NCBI RefSeq assembly: GCF_016908555.1
Contig: NZ_JAFBEE010000006.1
Location: 62,001-126,000 of the forward strand
Origin: Alkaliphilus hydrothermalis
Lineage (GTDB): Bacteria; Bacillota; Clostridia; Peptostreptococcales; Natronincolaceae
Direction: 5' to 3'
Length of the DNA stretch: 64,000 nucleotides
The first letter of the stretch is position 1. Each line of letters begins with the position of its first letter. The notes below the pieces were generated by a model. That model saw nothing but the letters and a program-made list of their open reading frames with translations. It did no database searches and was not told where the DNA came from. Positions 52,816 to 60,932 of the stretch are shown in pieces. The position numbers and the translations under genes were made by a program.

Positions 52816-54414
52816 ATGAAAAAAGATTCCTTTTTAAAGGGAGCTGCTATACTGGCCATAGCAGGTGTTATAACAAAAATTTTAGGTGCATTCTTTAGAT
52901 TGCCATTAGGAAATGTTATTGGGTCAGAGGGGCTAGGATATTTCCAAGCTGGCTATCCTATTTATGTTTTGATTTTAGCCTTTGCATCACAAGGGTTTCC
53001 CACTGCAATATCAAAGCTTGTGTCAGAAAAAAGAGCCCAAGGAAACGCAGGAGGAGCCCATAAGGTATTTCGAACATCCTTCTATATCCTTATTTCCTTT
53101 GGACTAATTAGTTCATTATCCTTATTTTTGGGTGCTAGGTTTCTTGTTGATAAAGTGATTGCCAGCCCAAATGCTTATTATGTCATGCTGGCTTTAGCAC
53201 CAGCCCTATTCTTTGTACCAATCTTGGCTGCTTTTAGAGGGTACTTCCAAGGAATGAAGAATATGACTCCGACGGCAGTATCACAAGTAGTGGAGCAGAT
53301 TGGTAGGGTTGTTATAGGACTAGCCTTAGCGTTCTTTTTAGTAGATCGGGGAATCGAATTTGCTGCGGCTGGTGCGGCCTTTGGTCCATTGGTTGGAGCT
53401 GTCACAGGTTTAATCATTATTTATTTGATTTACCGTGGAAAAAGAGGCGAAATATTATCTCAGTTTGAACGATTACCAGATGAAAGTATAGAACCTACAA
53501 AGGGGATTATCAGGGACTTATTAAAGATTGCCATCCCCATTACATTAGGTAGTTCTGTACTACCTTTACTTAATATGGTGGATACCATGATTGTATTAAG
53601 AAGGCTTCAAGCCATCGGTTTTACCTATGAAGAAGCCAATAGCCTTTTTGGGCAATTGACGGGAATGGCAGCTACTTTAATTAACCTACCACAGGTATTT
53701 ACAGTGGGGCTTGCCATGAGTTTAGTTCCAGTTATATCGGAGGCATCAGCTAAAGGAGATCTAGAATCTGTTCAATCAGATGCTAAATCGGCATTTAGGG
53801 TTGCATCACTAATCGGTTTTCCAGCGGCAGTAGGCTTAGGTGTATTATCAGGCCCAATCATGCAGATGCTATTCCCAAAGGAACCTGCATCCTTAGGGGA
53901 AATTATGTTGGTGCTATCTGCGGCAGTACTATTCCTCACTCAGCTACAGACCATGACAGGGATTTTACAAGGCTTAGGAAAGCCCTTTGTACCTGTTAGA
54001 AACCTTATGATTGGGGCAGTAGTCAAATTTGTTGTTACCTACACACTAACGGGCATCCCTGTTCTTAATGTAAAAGGGGCAGCCATAGGGACGATTGCAG
54101 CCTACTTTGTTGCGGCGGCATTAAACTTTATAGAGGTAAAGCGAGCCACTGGAACCCAGTTTGATATAGTTCAATTTGGTATTAAATTGCTAGCATCTGT
54201 CACGGCGATGGGATTAGTGGTCTTACTATCCTATAGACTACTTTATCCGGTTCTTGGGAATAGTATATCTACATTGACATCAATAGGTGTAGGAGCAGCA
54301 ATCTATGGTATATTATTACTAATGACTGGCGCCTTAACCCAAGAGGATTTGGATCTATTGCCAGGGGGCAATAAATTATCAAAAATCCTTAAAAAAGTGA
54401 GGCTAATGAGATAA
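52816..54414 (+). CDS. SpoVB/YabM-like polysaccharide flippase (MOP superfamily)
   Basis: A 532-aa membrane protein with about 14 transmembrane helices and the family N-terminus (LKGAAILAIAGVITKILGAFFRLPLGNVIG). It also has AYPIYVL-type and FRGYFQGMKNMTPTAVSQVVEQ segments. Family members flip lipid-linked peptidoglycan or polysaccharide precursors; SpoVB acts in cortex formation and YabM in the vegetative cell. By position it is YabM. RBS GTAGGAGGAG precedes ATG 52816; mazG follows after 17 nt. Confidence 0.92.
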   Translation: MKKDSFLKGAAILAIAGVITKILGAFFRLPLGNVIGSEGLGYFQAGYPIYVLILAFASQGFPTAISKLVSEKRAQGNAGGAHKVFRTSFYILISFGLISSLSLFLGARFLVDKVIASPNAYYVMLALAPALFFVPILAAFRGYFQGMKNMTPTAVSQVVEQIGRVVIGLALAFFLVDRGIEFAAAGAAFGPLVGAVTGLIIIYLIYRGKRGEILSQFERLPDESIEPTKGIIRDLLKIAIPITLGSSVLPLLNMVDTMIVLRRLQAIGFTYEEANSLFGQLTGMAATLINLPQVFTVGLAMSLVPVISEASAKGDLESVQSDAKSAFRVASLIGFPAAVGLGVLSGPIMQMLFPKEPASLGEIMLVLSAAVLFLTQLQTMTGILQGLGKPFVPVRNLMIGAVVKFVVTYTLTGIPVLNVKGAAIGTIAAYFVAAALNFIEVKRATGTQFDIVQFGIKLLASVTAMGLVVLLSYRLLYPVLGNSISTLTSIGVGAAIYGILLLMTGALTQEDLDLLPGGNKLSKILKKVRLMR

Positions 54415-54431
54415 AAAAAGGAGGGGTATGG

Positions 54432-55910
54432 ATGGGTAAAATTACAGTAGTGGGCCTAGGGCCTGGGTCAGAGGAGCATGTAACCCTAGCGGCACTGGAG
54501 GCCATGAAGCATTACCCTATGGTATACTTAAGAACCCAGCAGCACCCAACGGTATCTCTTTTAGATCGTAAAGGTATTCCCTATTCAAGCTTTGATTTTG
54601 TCTATGAAGAAATGGCGGATTTTGATGCAGTTTATGATGAAATTGTAAATCTTCTAGTGGAAAAATCGGAGAAGGAAGAGGTACTGTATGCCGTACCTGG
54701 GCATCCAAATGTAGCTGAGGTGACAGTTCAAAGATTAAAAAAGGTTTGTGATGATCGGGGAATCCATATGGAAATCCAACCCGCCATGAGTTTTCTGGAT
54801 GTGATGTTACCGGTGTTAGGAGTAGACCCTGTAGATGGATTCAAGCTCATAGATGGGCTACAACTGGATCAACAGGAGCCAGACCCATCTGTTGCAAACA
54901 TCATTACACAGGTATATGATCCCTTTATGGCATCACAAATAAAATTAAGACTTATGGACTATTACCATGACGAACAAGAAATTTTTGTAGTGCGGGGTGC
55001 TGGAATTCCAACGATTCAGAGGATTGAAAAGATTCTGTTATATGAGCTAGATAGACTAGATTGGATTGATTACCTCACAAGTGTGTATATACCTAAGATT
55101 GACAGTATGCAAAAAAAATACTATAATATGAATAATTTAGTGGATATCATGGAAAGATTAAGGAATAAAGATGGCTGTCCTTGGGATATTCAACAGACCC
55201 ACAAGAGTTTAAAGCCCTATTTGATAGAAGAGAGCTATGAGGTGTTAGAGGCCATTGACCTAGAGGATGACTTTCTTTTAGAGGAAGAATTGGGAGATCT
55301 ACTTTTGCAGGTGGTATTCCATAGTCAAATTGCCAAGGAGCGACAAGCATTTTCCATCAATGACGTTATAGGAGGCATCTCGGAAAAATTAATTTTTAGA
55401 CATCCCCATGTATTTAAGGATGTAAAAGCCGATAACCTAGGTGATGCCCTTGAGACTTGGGAGGAAAGAAAAAGGCAAGAAAAGAAGATTGAAAGCTATA
55501 CTGAGTCAATGGAATCAATACCCCAACACTTGCCTGCATTAATGAAGGCCTTCAAAATACAAAAGAAGGCAGCCGGTGTTGGTTTTGATTGGGACAAGTC
55601 GGAGGAAGTTATCAATAAAATCCATGAAGAACTATCCGAGCTAAAGGATGCCACTGAGGAAGGGCATAGAGAAAAGATGTTGGAAGAGGGTGGAGATCTT
55701 CTTTTTGCAGTAGTTAATTTATTAAGATTTCTTGATTTAGATCCAGAGGAAGCATTGAATAGCACCAGTAGAAAATTTATTAGCCGCTTTTCATATATTG
55801 AGAAGGCTGCAAGGGAGTCTGGTGGGGATTTAAAGGACATGACTTTGGAGGAAATGGAGGAATTATGGCAACTTGCAAAGACGGAAGGTATACATAATTT
55901 TCAAGAATGA
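54432..55910 (+). CDS. mazG: MazG nucleotide pyrophosphohydrolase with N-terminal tetrapyrrole-methylase-like domain (YabN)
   Basis: A 492-aa two-domain protein. Residues 1-225 form a SAM-methylase-like domain (ITVVGLGPGSEEHVTLAALE; YAVPGHPNVAE). Residues about 235-480 are MazG, with EESYEVLEAIDLEDDFLLEE and the metal-binding EELGDLLLQVVFHSQIA, plus the second KAAGVGFDWD/EELGDLLFA-like half. It hydrolyses aberrant or excess NTPs. The role of the methylase-like domain is unknown. RBS GGAGGGG precedes ATG 54432. Confidence 0.94.
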   Translation: MGKITVVGLGPGSEEHVTLAALEAMKHYPMVYLRTQQHPTVSLLDRKGIPYSSFDFVYEEMADFDAVYDEIVNLLVEKSEKEEVLYAVPGHPNVAEVTVQRLKKVCDDRGIHMEIQPAMSFLDVMLPVLGVDPVDGFKLIDGLQLDQQEPDPSVANIITQVYDPFMASQIKLRLMDYYHDEQEIFVVRGAGIPTIQRIEKILLYELDRLDWIDYLTSVYIPKIDSMQKKYYNMNNLVDIMERLRNKDGCPWDIQQTHKSLKPYLIEESYEVLEAIDLEDDFLLEEELGDLLLQVVFHSQIAKERQAFSINDVIGGISEKLIFRHPHVFKDVKADNLGDALETWEERKRQEKKIESYTESMESIPQHLPALMKAFKIQKKAAGVGFDWDKSEEVINKIHEELSELKDATEEGHREKMLEEGGDLLFAVVNLLRFLDLDPEEALNSTSRKFISRFSYIEKAARESGGDLKDMTLEEMEELWQLAKTEGIHNFQE

Positions 55911-56017
55911 CTAAAATTAAACTTTTAAACATTAAAATTCTTCTAAAAAGAAGGAATTTCAAAAATTAAAGAGAATATGACTATACGTATTCTAATTTAT
56001 TAAGGAGGTTTTTTATC

Positions 56018-56296
56018 GTGAATAAAGCAGAATTAGTTGCTAAAATGTCAGAAAAAAGCGCATTAACTAAAAAGGACGCTGAACTTGCATTAAATGCATT
56101 CATGGAAAGTGTTGAAGAAGCATTAGAGACAGGAGACAAAGTACAATTAGTAGGTTTCGGTACTTTTGACGTTAGAGAAAGAAAGCCAAGACAAGGAAGA
56201 AACCCAAGAAACCCAGAGCAAGTTATTGATATCCCAGCTTCTAAAGCACCAGTTTTCAAAGCTGGAAAGACATTAAAAGAAAAGATCAACGGATAA
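56018..56296 (+). CDS. hup: DNA-binding protein HU
   Basis: A 92-aa nucleoid protein with the HU signature: NKAELVAKMSEKSALTKKDAEL, VGFGTFDVRERKPRQGRNP and the beta-arm ending VFKAGKTLKEKI. It binds and bends DNA without sequence specificity. AAGGAGG precedes GTG 56018. It lies between mazG and rqcP, an arrangement common in clostridia. Confidence 0.96.
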   Translation: MNKAELVAKMSEKSALTKKDAELALNAFMESVEEALETGDKVQLVGFGTFDVRERKPRQGRNPRNPEQVIDIPASKAPVFKAGKTLKEKING

Positions 56297-56318
56297 TAAA
56301 ACACAACTTTAAAGTGTG

Positions 56319-56361
56319 AAAAAGATATTTCTTTAAGAGATTAAAGGGGTATCTTTTTTGT
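56319..56361 (+). terminator. Terminator after hup
   Basis: AAAGATA with TTTCTTTAA pairs with TTAAAGGGG and TATCTTT around GAGA, followed by T residues. Confidence 0.75.
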
Positions 56362-56460
56362 TTATTCTAAAAAAATTAATCTGACAATGAAGGGCTTTAT
56401 GGATATGATATAGAATAGATTAAATGAGAGAGTCAGGAATTGATAATAGGGGGGATTTAA

Positions 56461-56706
56461 ATGCGTTTAGATAAATATTTGAAGGTATCTAGGATTATTA
56501 AAAGAAGAACAATTGCTAAAGAAGCCAGTGAGAATGGTCGAGTGTCCATCAATGGTAAGGTGGCAAAGCCAGGAACAGATGTAGCTGTGGGGGATATCAT
56601 TGAAATTCGATTTGGAGATAAGCTTTTTAAAGCAGAAATTACTTATGTTGCAGAACATATGTCTAAGGATGGGGCAAAAGAAATGTACCGAATGATAGAA
56701 GAATAG
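56461..56706 (+). CDS. rqcP: S4-domain ribosome quality-control factor RqcP (YabO)
   Basis: An 81-aa S4 RNA-binding protein: MRLDKYLKVSRIIKRRTIAKE then GRVSINGKVAKPGTDVAVGD. RqcP works with RqcH to add alanine tails to stalled nascent chains on the 50S subunit. RBS GGGGGG precedes ATG 56461. The position between mazG/hup and yabP matches B. subtilis. Confidence 0.94.
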   Translation: MRLDKYLKVSRIIKRRTIAKEASENGRVSINGKVAKPGTDVAVGDIIEIRFGDKLFKAEITYVAEHMSKDGAKEMYRMIEE

Positions 56707-56792
56707 AAAACACCTGCATACTAAAGCCTTTTTTTCAAATAATAATATCATCCAATGGATTTGATATTAAAGAGAGAACAAGGAGGTATAGT

Positions 56793-57803
56793 ATGCAAAG
56801 CTATAGAAAGATTAGTATTTTTTTAATTGTTTTAATGTTGGTTTTTTCGGTGATTGGTTGCCAACCTGCTGAGCGACCAGAAGATAAATCAGGGGAACAA
56901 GCTGAGGGAGGCAAACAGCAGGGAGAAGTAAAAGCTCCCCCGATCCCAAAGGAAATTAATCAAGGCGACAGGGTAGAGCCTACAGTTAAAGTGTATATGA
57001 CCGACACTGGCACAATTAAAGAGATTAAGTTTGAAGAGTACTTAGAGGGTGTTTTAGCTGGAGAGATGCATAATGACTGGCCTGAGGAGGCCCTTCAAGC
57101 TCAAGCCATCATTGCCCGAACCTTTGTAATGGAATTTATTACTGATAAGGGTGGTTCTAAGTATGAAGGGGCAGATGTTTCTACAGATATTGAAGAGGCT
57201 CAAGCCTGGGATGCAGAGCAAATAAATGATCGAATTAAAGCAGCAGTAAAGAATACTAGAGGTAAAGTGATTGTGTATGATGATAAATTTGTAAAGGCTT
57301 GGTTTCATGCCCATGCTGGTGGTAAGACAGCTACAGCCAAGGAAGGATTAGGCTTTGAAGATGCCGAACCTCCTTACATTCAAGTAGTGGAGTCGCCAGA
57401 TTCTGAAGAAGCACCGCCAGAGGATGCTCAATGGAAGGAAACCTTTACTAAAGCAGAAATTATTGCTGCTGCTAAGGAACAAGGCCATGAGATTGGAAAT
57501 TTTAACGCAATTGAAATTGCTGAAAAAGGACCCTCTGGGCGAGCTACAAAGCTTAAAATTGGGGACAAAGTTGTAGCAGCACCAGCCTTTAGGGTAGCCT
57601 TAGATAGTACTAGAATGAAATCCACCCTTTTAACTAATGTCGTTGTGGCTGGCGACAAAGTAACGATGGAGGGTGCGGGTTATGGTCATGGAGTAGGAAT
57701 GAGCCAATGGGGCGCATATCAGATGGCCAAAGACGGAAAAAGCCCTGAAGAAATCATTAAGCATTACTTCAAGGATGTAGAAGTAGTAAAGCTATTCGAT
57801 TAA
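56793..57803 (+). CDS. SpoIID/LytB-domain lipoprotein
   Basis: A 336-aa exported protein with lipobox SVIGC (Cys23), a short Glu/Gln/Gly-rich linker and a SpoIID/LytB domain. The domain shows EEYLEGVLAGEMHNDWPEEA with the likely catalytic Glu, LQAQAIIARTFVM, FHAHAGGKTATAKE, and the C-terminal GAGYGHGVGMSQWGAYQMAK. SpoIID is a lytic transglycosylase for denuded glycan during engulfment; this lipoprotein homologue is located beside sporulation genes but may not be SpoIID itself. AAGGAGG before ATG 56793. Confidence 0.92.
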   Translation: MQSYRKISIFLIVLMLVFSVIGCQPAERPEDKSGEQAEGGKQQGEVKAPPIPKEINQGDRVEPTVKVYMTDTGTIKEIKFEEYLEGVLAGEMHNDWPEEALQAQAIIARTFVMEFITDKGGSKYEGADVSTDIEEAQAWDAEQINDRIKAAVKNTRGKVIVYDDKFVKAWFHAHAGGKTATAKEGLGFEDAEPPYIQVVESPDSEEAPPEDAQWKETFTKAEIIAAAKEQGHEIGNFNAIEIAEKGPSGRATKLKIGDKVVAAPAFRVALDSTRMKSTLLTNVVVAGDKVTMEGAGYGHGVGMSQWGAYQMAKDGKSPEEIIKHYFKDVEVVKLFD

Positions 57804-57882
57804 TTTTGTAGGATAGTTCTAACAGCCCCCATCCCATCATAAAAATATGATGAAGCAAAAATTATGGGGGAAGGTGATGGCT

Positions 57883-58173
57883 ATGGAAGAACGCAAAGCA
57901 AATCGTAGCAGAAGCCATAACGTAATACTAGAAAACAGAGAGAAACTGTCTATTTCAGGAGTGGAGCATGTCAATAATTTCAATAGTGAGTTAATCATAT
58001 TGGAAACTGTGACAGGAGTGATGACCATCAAAGGTTGTGATTTAGATGTGAATAAATTAAACCTAGAGGATGGAAATGTCATCATACATGGTACTGTTTA
58101 CTCGTTGGTTTATAGTGATAAAGATGCCTTTGGATCAAAGGGCTCGGGTTTCTTAGGAAAATTATTTAAATAA
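57883..58173 (+). CDS. yabP: Sporulation protein YabP
   Basis: A 96-aa spore-formation protein with the YabP pattern: HNVILENREKLSISGVEHVNNF, LETVTGVMTIKGCDLDV and VIIHGTVYSLVYSD. It acts with YabQ, which is needed for cortex formation. The frame is open from ATG 57847, but GGGGAAGG 8 nt before ATG 57883 and comparison with B. subtilis YabP favour the shorter form (ATG 57877 is also possible). A terminator separates it from yabQ. Confidence 0.92.
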   Translation: MEERKANRSRSHNVILENREKLSISGVEHVNNFNSELIILETVTGVMTIKGCDLDVNKLNLEDGNVIIHGTVYSLVYSDKDAFGSKGSGFLGKLFK

Positions 58174-58204
58174 TCGTCGAAAAAATTCGACGATTATTTT
58201 TTTA
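58171..58204 (+). terminator. Terminator after yabP
   Basis: AATCGTCGAA pairs with TTCGACGATT around AAAA, followed by A and T7. Confidence 0.85.
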
Positions 58205-58232
58205 TGGACATTCACCTATTAGCCTGAACCAA

Positions 58233-58241
58233 CATAGGATA
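58233..58241 (+). promoter_or_regulatory. Sigma-E/K-like -10 element before yabQ
   Basis: CATAGGATA, identical to the element at 26533-26541. An AC dinucleotide lies 17 nt upstream, as in sigma-K -35 regions. Confidence 0.4.
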
Positions 58242-58278
58242 ATAAAGATATCATTAAAACCTTTTGAGGTGATTAAAT

Positions 58279-58791
58279 ATGGATATGTATTCAGTTTATC
58301 ATGAGACTTACGTTTTACTAGGAACTATTTATGGAGGCATATTAATTGGATTCATTTATGACCTTTATAAGGTTTTTAGAGGGGTTTTTAGCCCAAAAAA
58401 ACTAGCAACAAACCTTCAAGACATCCTGTTTTGGAGCATTATCACTATGGTGGCCTTTTATGTCCTTATATTTACTAACCAAGGGCAATTGAGATTTTAC
58501 AATTTCTTGGGTTTTATCATTGGGGTTTTGGTGTACTATTATTTATTGAGTAAGACCATCATCCGCACGTTGGTTTTTGTCATTAGGGTAATGAAAGAAT
58601 TTATGATTAACCTCTGGAATCTTTTAGTATACCCAGTAAAAGTCGGGATTTGTCTAATTTCCGTACCATGTTCCTATTGTAAGAAAAAGACAAAACCAGT
58701 ATACTATAAAGCAAGGAGAGTTTTTAAGCTACCAAGGCGGATTGCTTCTGATTGCAAAAGAACTGTACTGCATTATTTTAAGAAAAAATAA
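58279..58791 (+). CDS. yabQ: Sporulation protein YabQ
   Basis: A 170-aa membrane protein with about four hydrophobic segments in the first 120 residues (LGTIYGGILIGFIYDLYKVFRG; DILFWSIITMVAFYVLIFT) and a basic, cysteine-containing tail (CSYCKKKTK). YabQ is needed for spore cortex assembly. RBS GAGGTG before ATG 58279. It has its own promoter-like box after the yabP terminator and precedes divIC. Confidence 0.92.
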   Translation: MDMYSVYHETYVLLGTIYGGILIGFIYDLYKVFRGVFSPKKLATNLQDILFWSIITMVAFYVLIFTNQGQLRFYNFLGFIIGVLVYYYLLSKTIIRTLVFVIRVMKEFMINLWNLLVYPVKVGICLISVPCSYCKKKTKPVYYKARRVFKLPRRIASDCKRTVLHYFKKK

Positions 58792-58820
58792 CTGCAAAAA
58801 CAAAAGAGGAGGGCTGGACA

Positions 58821-59120
58821 GTGGCCAAGAAGAAGAAACGAAAATATAATAAGCTGATTTTTATGAGCATCCTGCTGTTGATGGGGGGATATGTCCTGTT
58901 CACTCTTTACGAGCAATCTAAAGAAATGGCTTACTTAGAGAATGTGAAAAAGGAATATGAAATACAGGTAACCCAGACCCAAAAAGAGATTAACCAAATT
59001 AAAAAGGATATCGAAAATGCCCACAGAGATGAGTACATAGAGAAGGTGGCAAGGGAGCAATTGAAGATGATTGGTAAAAAGGAGATTATCTTTGTAGATC
59101 TGGGAAAAAGAGAAAGGTAA
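58821..59120 (+). CDS. divIC: Septum formation initiator DivIC/FtsB
   Basis: A 99-aa bitopic divisome protein with a basic N-terminus, one membrane helix (LIFMSILLLMGGYVLFTLY, about residues 12-30) and a periplasm-facing coiled coil (VKKEYEIQVTQTQKEINQIK). The conserved end VAREQLKMIGKKEIIFVD follows. It bridges FtsL and DivIB. GAGGAGGG before GTG 58821 sets the start. yabQ-divIC-S1 protein is the conserved order. Confidence 0.92.
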   Translation: MAKKKKRKYNKLIFMSILLLMGGYVLFTLYEQSKEMAYLENVKKEYEIQVTQTQKEINQIKKDIENAHRDEYIEKVAREQLKMIGKKEIIFVDLGKRER

Positions 59121-59218
59121 AAAAGGGTATACCTTTTACATGCATTGTGTTATAATACATATTGTATGACAAAACTAGTATATAATGTTGATACTTTAGA
59201 AGGAGGAATAGTAAGTCT

Positions 59219-59641
59219 ATGCCGGTAGAGGTAGGAAAAATTCTAGAGGGTACAGTTTCTGGAATTACAAACTTTGGAGCCTTCATTGATTTAGGAGAAG
59301 GAAAAACAGGACTTGTGCATATTTCGGAAGTTGCAAATGATTACGTCAAGAACATTCATGAATACCTGAAGGAAAAACAAACTGTGAAGGTTAAGGTATT
59401 ATCTGTTGAGAAGGACGGGAAGATTAGTTTATCCATTAAACAAGCAGCTCCACCAAAGAAGAAAAGCGTAAAACCTGCTGAATTTGATTGGGCAAAGCCA
59501 AATGAAACGGAAACTTTATCTTTTGAAGATAAGATTAATCGATTCTTAAAGGATAGCGATGAAAAAATGCAGACATTAAAGAGCAAAAGCAAGAGTAACC
59601 GTAGAGGTAATGGTCATTCAAAGAAAGCATTTAAAGAATAA
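59219..59641 (+). CDS. S1 RNA-binding domain protein (YabR)
   Basis: A 140-aa protein with one S1 domain at residues 1-75 (VGKILEGTVSGITNFGAFID; GLVHISEVANDYV) and a basic, disordered tail. It is the YabR/general-stress-protein-13 type; the RNA target is unknown. AAGGAGG precedes ATG 59219. In B. subtilis yabR also lies between divIC and spoIIE; the tRNA genes found there are missing here. Confidence 0.92.
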   Translation: MPVEVGKILEGTVSGITNFGAFIDLGEGKTGLVHISEVANDYVKNIHEYLKEKQTVKVKVLSVEKDGKISLSIKQAAPPKKKSVKPAEFDWAKPNETETLSFEDKINRFLKDSDEKMQTLKSKSKSNRRGNGHSKKAFKE

Positions 59642-59645
59642 ATTC

Positions 59646-59670
59646 AAGCCGGTCTTCCGGCTTTTTTTAT
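59646..59670 (+). terminator. Terminator after the S1 gene
   Basis: AAGCCGG pairs with CCGGCTT around TCTT, followed by T6. Confidence 0.85.
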
Positions 59671-59733
59671 TACCAATAAATAGATAAGTAGAGTTACATA
59701 CTAATTAAAACAACCTATGGGGGGATGATCAAA

Positions 59734-60660
59734 ATGAAGAGGTACGCAACCATTGATATAGGTACCAACTCTATGAGATTATTATTGGCGGAGGTAGATG
59801 GACAACAAATCCTTCACCGACAAAAACATTTAAATACCACTAGAATCGGAAAATCAGTAGATCAAGATGGGCGAATTACTTCAGAAGGATTACAGACAAA
59901 CCTAAAGGCGTATGTTGATTTTGTAAATCAAGCTAAACAGTGGGGAGCAGAGGACATATGGGCAATCGCCACCAGTGCTGTCAGGGATGCTGAAAATGGT
60001 CAAGAATTTGCAGATGAAGCCCATCATGCCACTGGAGTGAAGATTGAGATTATAGATGGAAAACAAGAAGCCATATTAGGTTACCAAGGAGTACTAATGG
60101 GATTAAAGGAGCCTTTGCCACAGGTTTTTTTAATAGATATTGGTGGAGGCAGTACAGAGCTAATTATTGGAGACGATAAGCGCATCATAGAAGCCAATAG
60201 TTATAATATAGGTGCTGTAAGGATGACGGAAAGATGGATCACCACTGATCCGCCAGTAGATAATGAAATTAACGACCTTGTAGAGGAAATCACCCGCATC
60301 CTAGAGGAACCCCTAAAGAGCTATCCCAGTAATCTAGAGCATATTATAGGGATAGGAGGTACAGCTACAACCATAGCTGCCCTACATCAAGCATTAGTCC
60401 CCTATGACCCTGACAAGGTCCATGGATATAAACTGGGGTTACAGGAGATTGCTGATTTGAGGGGCAAAATAAAGCTTCTATCAAATGCTGAAAGAAGGCA
60501 ACTGAAGGGATTGGAGCCAAAACGGGCTGATATCATAGTGGCAGGAATCACCATTATGATTACTGCCATGGAGCTATTGAAGATTCCTGAGCTAATGATT
60601 AGTGAATATGACAATCTAGAAGGGCTTCTATGGAGCAAAGTAAATGGAAGAAAAGTTTAA
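59734..60660 (+). CDS. Ppx/GppA phosphatase family protein
   Basis: A 308-aa actin-like-fold phosphatase (exopolyphosphatase or pppGpp phosphatase). Motifs are ATIDIGTNSMRLLLAE at the N-terminus, IATSAVRDAENG, FLIDIGGGSTELIIG (about residue 135), GAVRMTERW and GIGGTATTIAAL. The short single-module form cannot be split between polyphosphate and pppGpp by sequence alone. ATG 59734 is used because GGGGGG runs directly into the ATG at 59725. Between the S1 gene and spoIIE; not part of the B. subtilis order. Confidence 0.92.
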   Translation: MKRYATIDIGTNSMRLLLAEVDGQQILHRQKHLNTTRIGKSVDQDGRITSEGLQTNLKAYVDFVNQAKQWGAEDIWAIATSAVRDAENGQEFADEAHHATGVKIEIIDGKQEAILGYQGVLMGLKEPLPQVFLIDIGGGSTELIIGDDKRIIEANSYNIGAVRMTERWITTDPPVDNEINDLVEEITRILEEPLKSYPSNLEHIIGIGGTATTIAALHQALVPYDPDKVHGYKLGLQEIADLRGKIKLLSNAERRQLKGLEPKRADIIVAGITIMITAMELLKIPELMISEYDNLEGLLWSKVNGRKV

Positions 60661-60671
60661 ATAGTTAAAAA

Positions 60672-60707
60672 AATAATCCTGTAGTATATGCAGGATTATT
60701 TTTTTTA
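60672..60707 (+). terminator. Terminator before spoIIE
   Basis: AATAATCCTG pairs with CAGGATTATT, followed by T6. Confidence 0.85.
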
Positions 60708-60783
60708 TTCTGAAAAAATAAAAAACTGTTCTCCAACACCCCCCAGTAGTCGTCAAAAATTAAAAAGGAATCTTCAATTTAGC

Positions 60784-60860
60784 TGTCTGACCATCCATGT
60801 ATATGATAGTTTTTGTCTAACCATCATAAGGATTGTCTAAAAATTCTGTGGGGTTGTCCA
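60784..60860 (+). promoter_or_regulatory. Phased TTGTC motifs upstream of spoIIE, probable Spo0A sites
   Basis: TGTC cores at 60784, 60814, 60834 and 60855 are spaced 30, 20 and 21 bp apart. Two are identical TTGTCTAA 8-mers, one base from the 0A box TGTCGAA. They lie just upstream of the -35 on the same face of the helix. Confidence 0.55.
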
Positions 60861-60866
60861 CGATTC

Positions 60867-60899
60867 TTGACAAATCTCTCAAGGGATTTCTGATAAACT
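60867..60899 (+). promoter_or_regulatory. spoIIE promoter with 21-bp spacer
   Basis: TTGACA (60867-60872), 21-bp spacer, TAAACT (60894-60899) preceded by TGA. An unusually long spacer is a known feature of Spo0A-activated sigma-A promoters of spoIIE and spoIIG in B. subtilis. Confidence 0.65.
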
Positions 60900-60932
60900 C
60901 GTCCTAAGAAATTAAATAAGGATGGTGTCAAT

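Noticed and set aside
59642..60932. tRNA genes expected between yabR and spoIIE by analogy with B. subtilis
   Set aside because: No cloverleaf or TPsiC-arm sequence was seen. The interval holds a Ppx/GppA gene, terminators and the spoIIE promoter.
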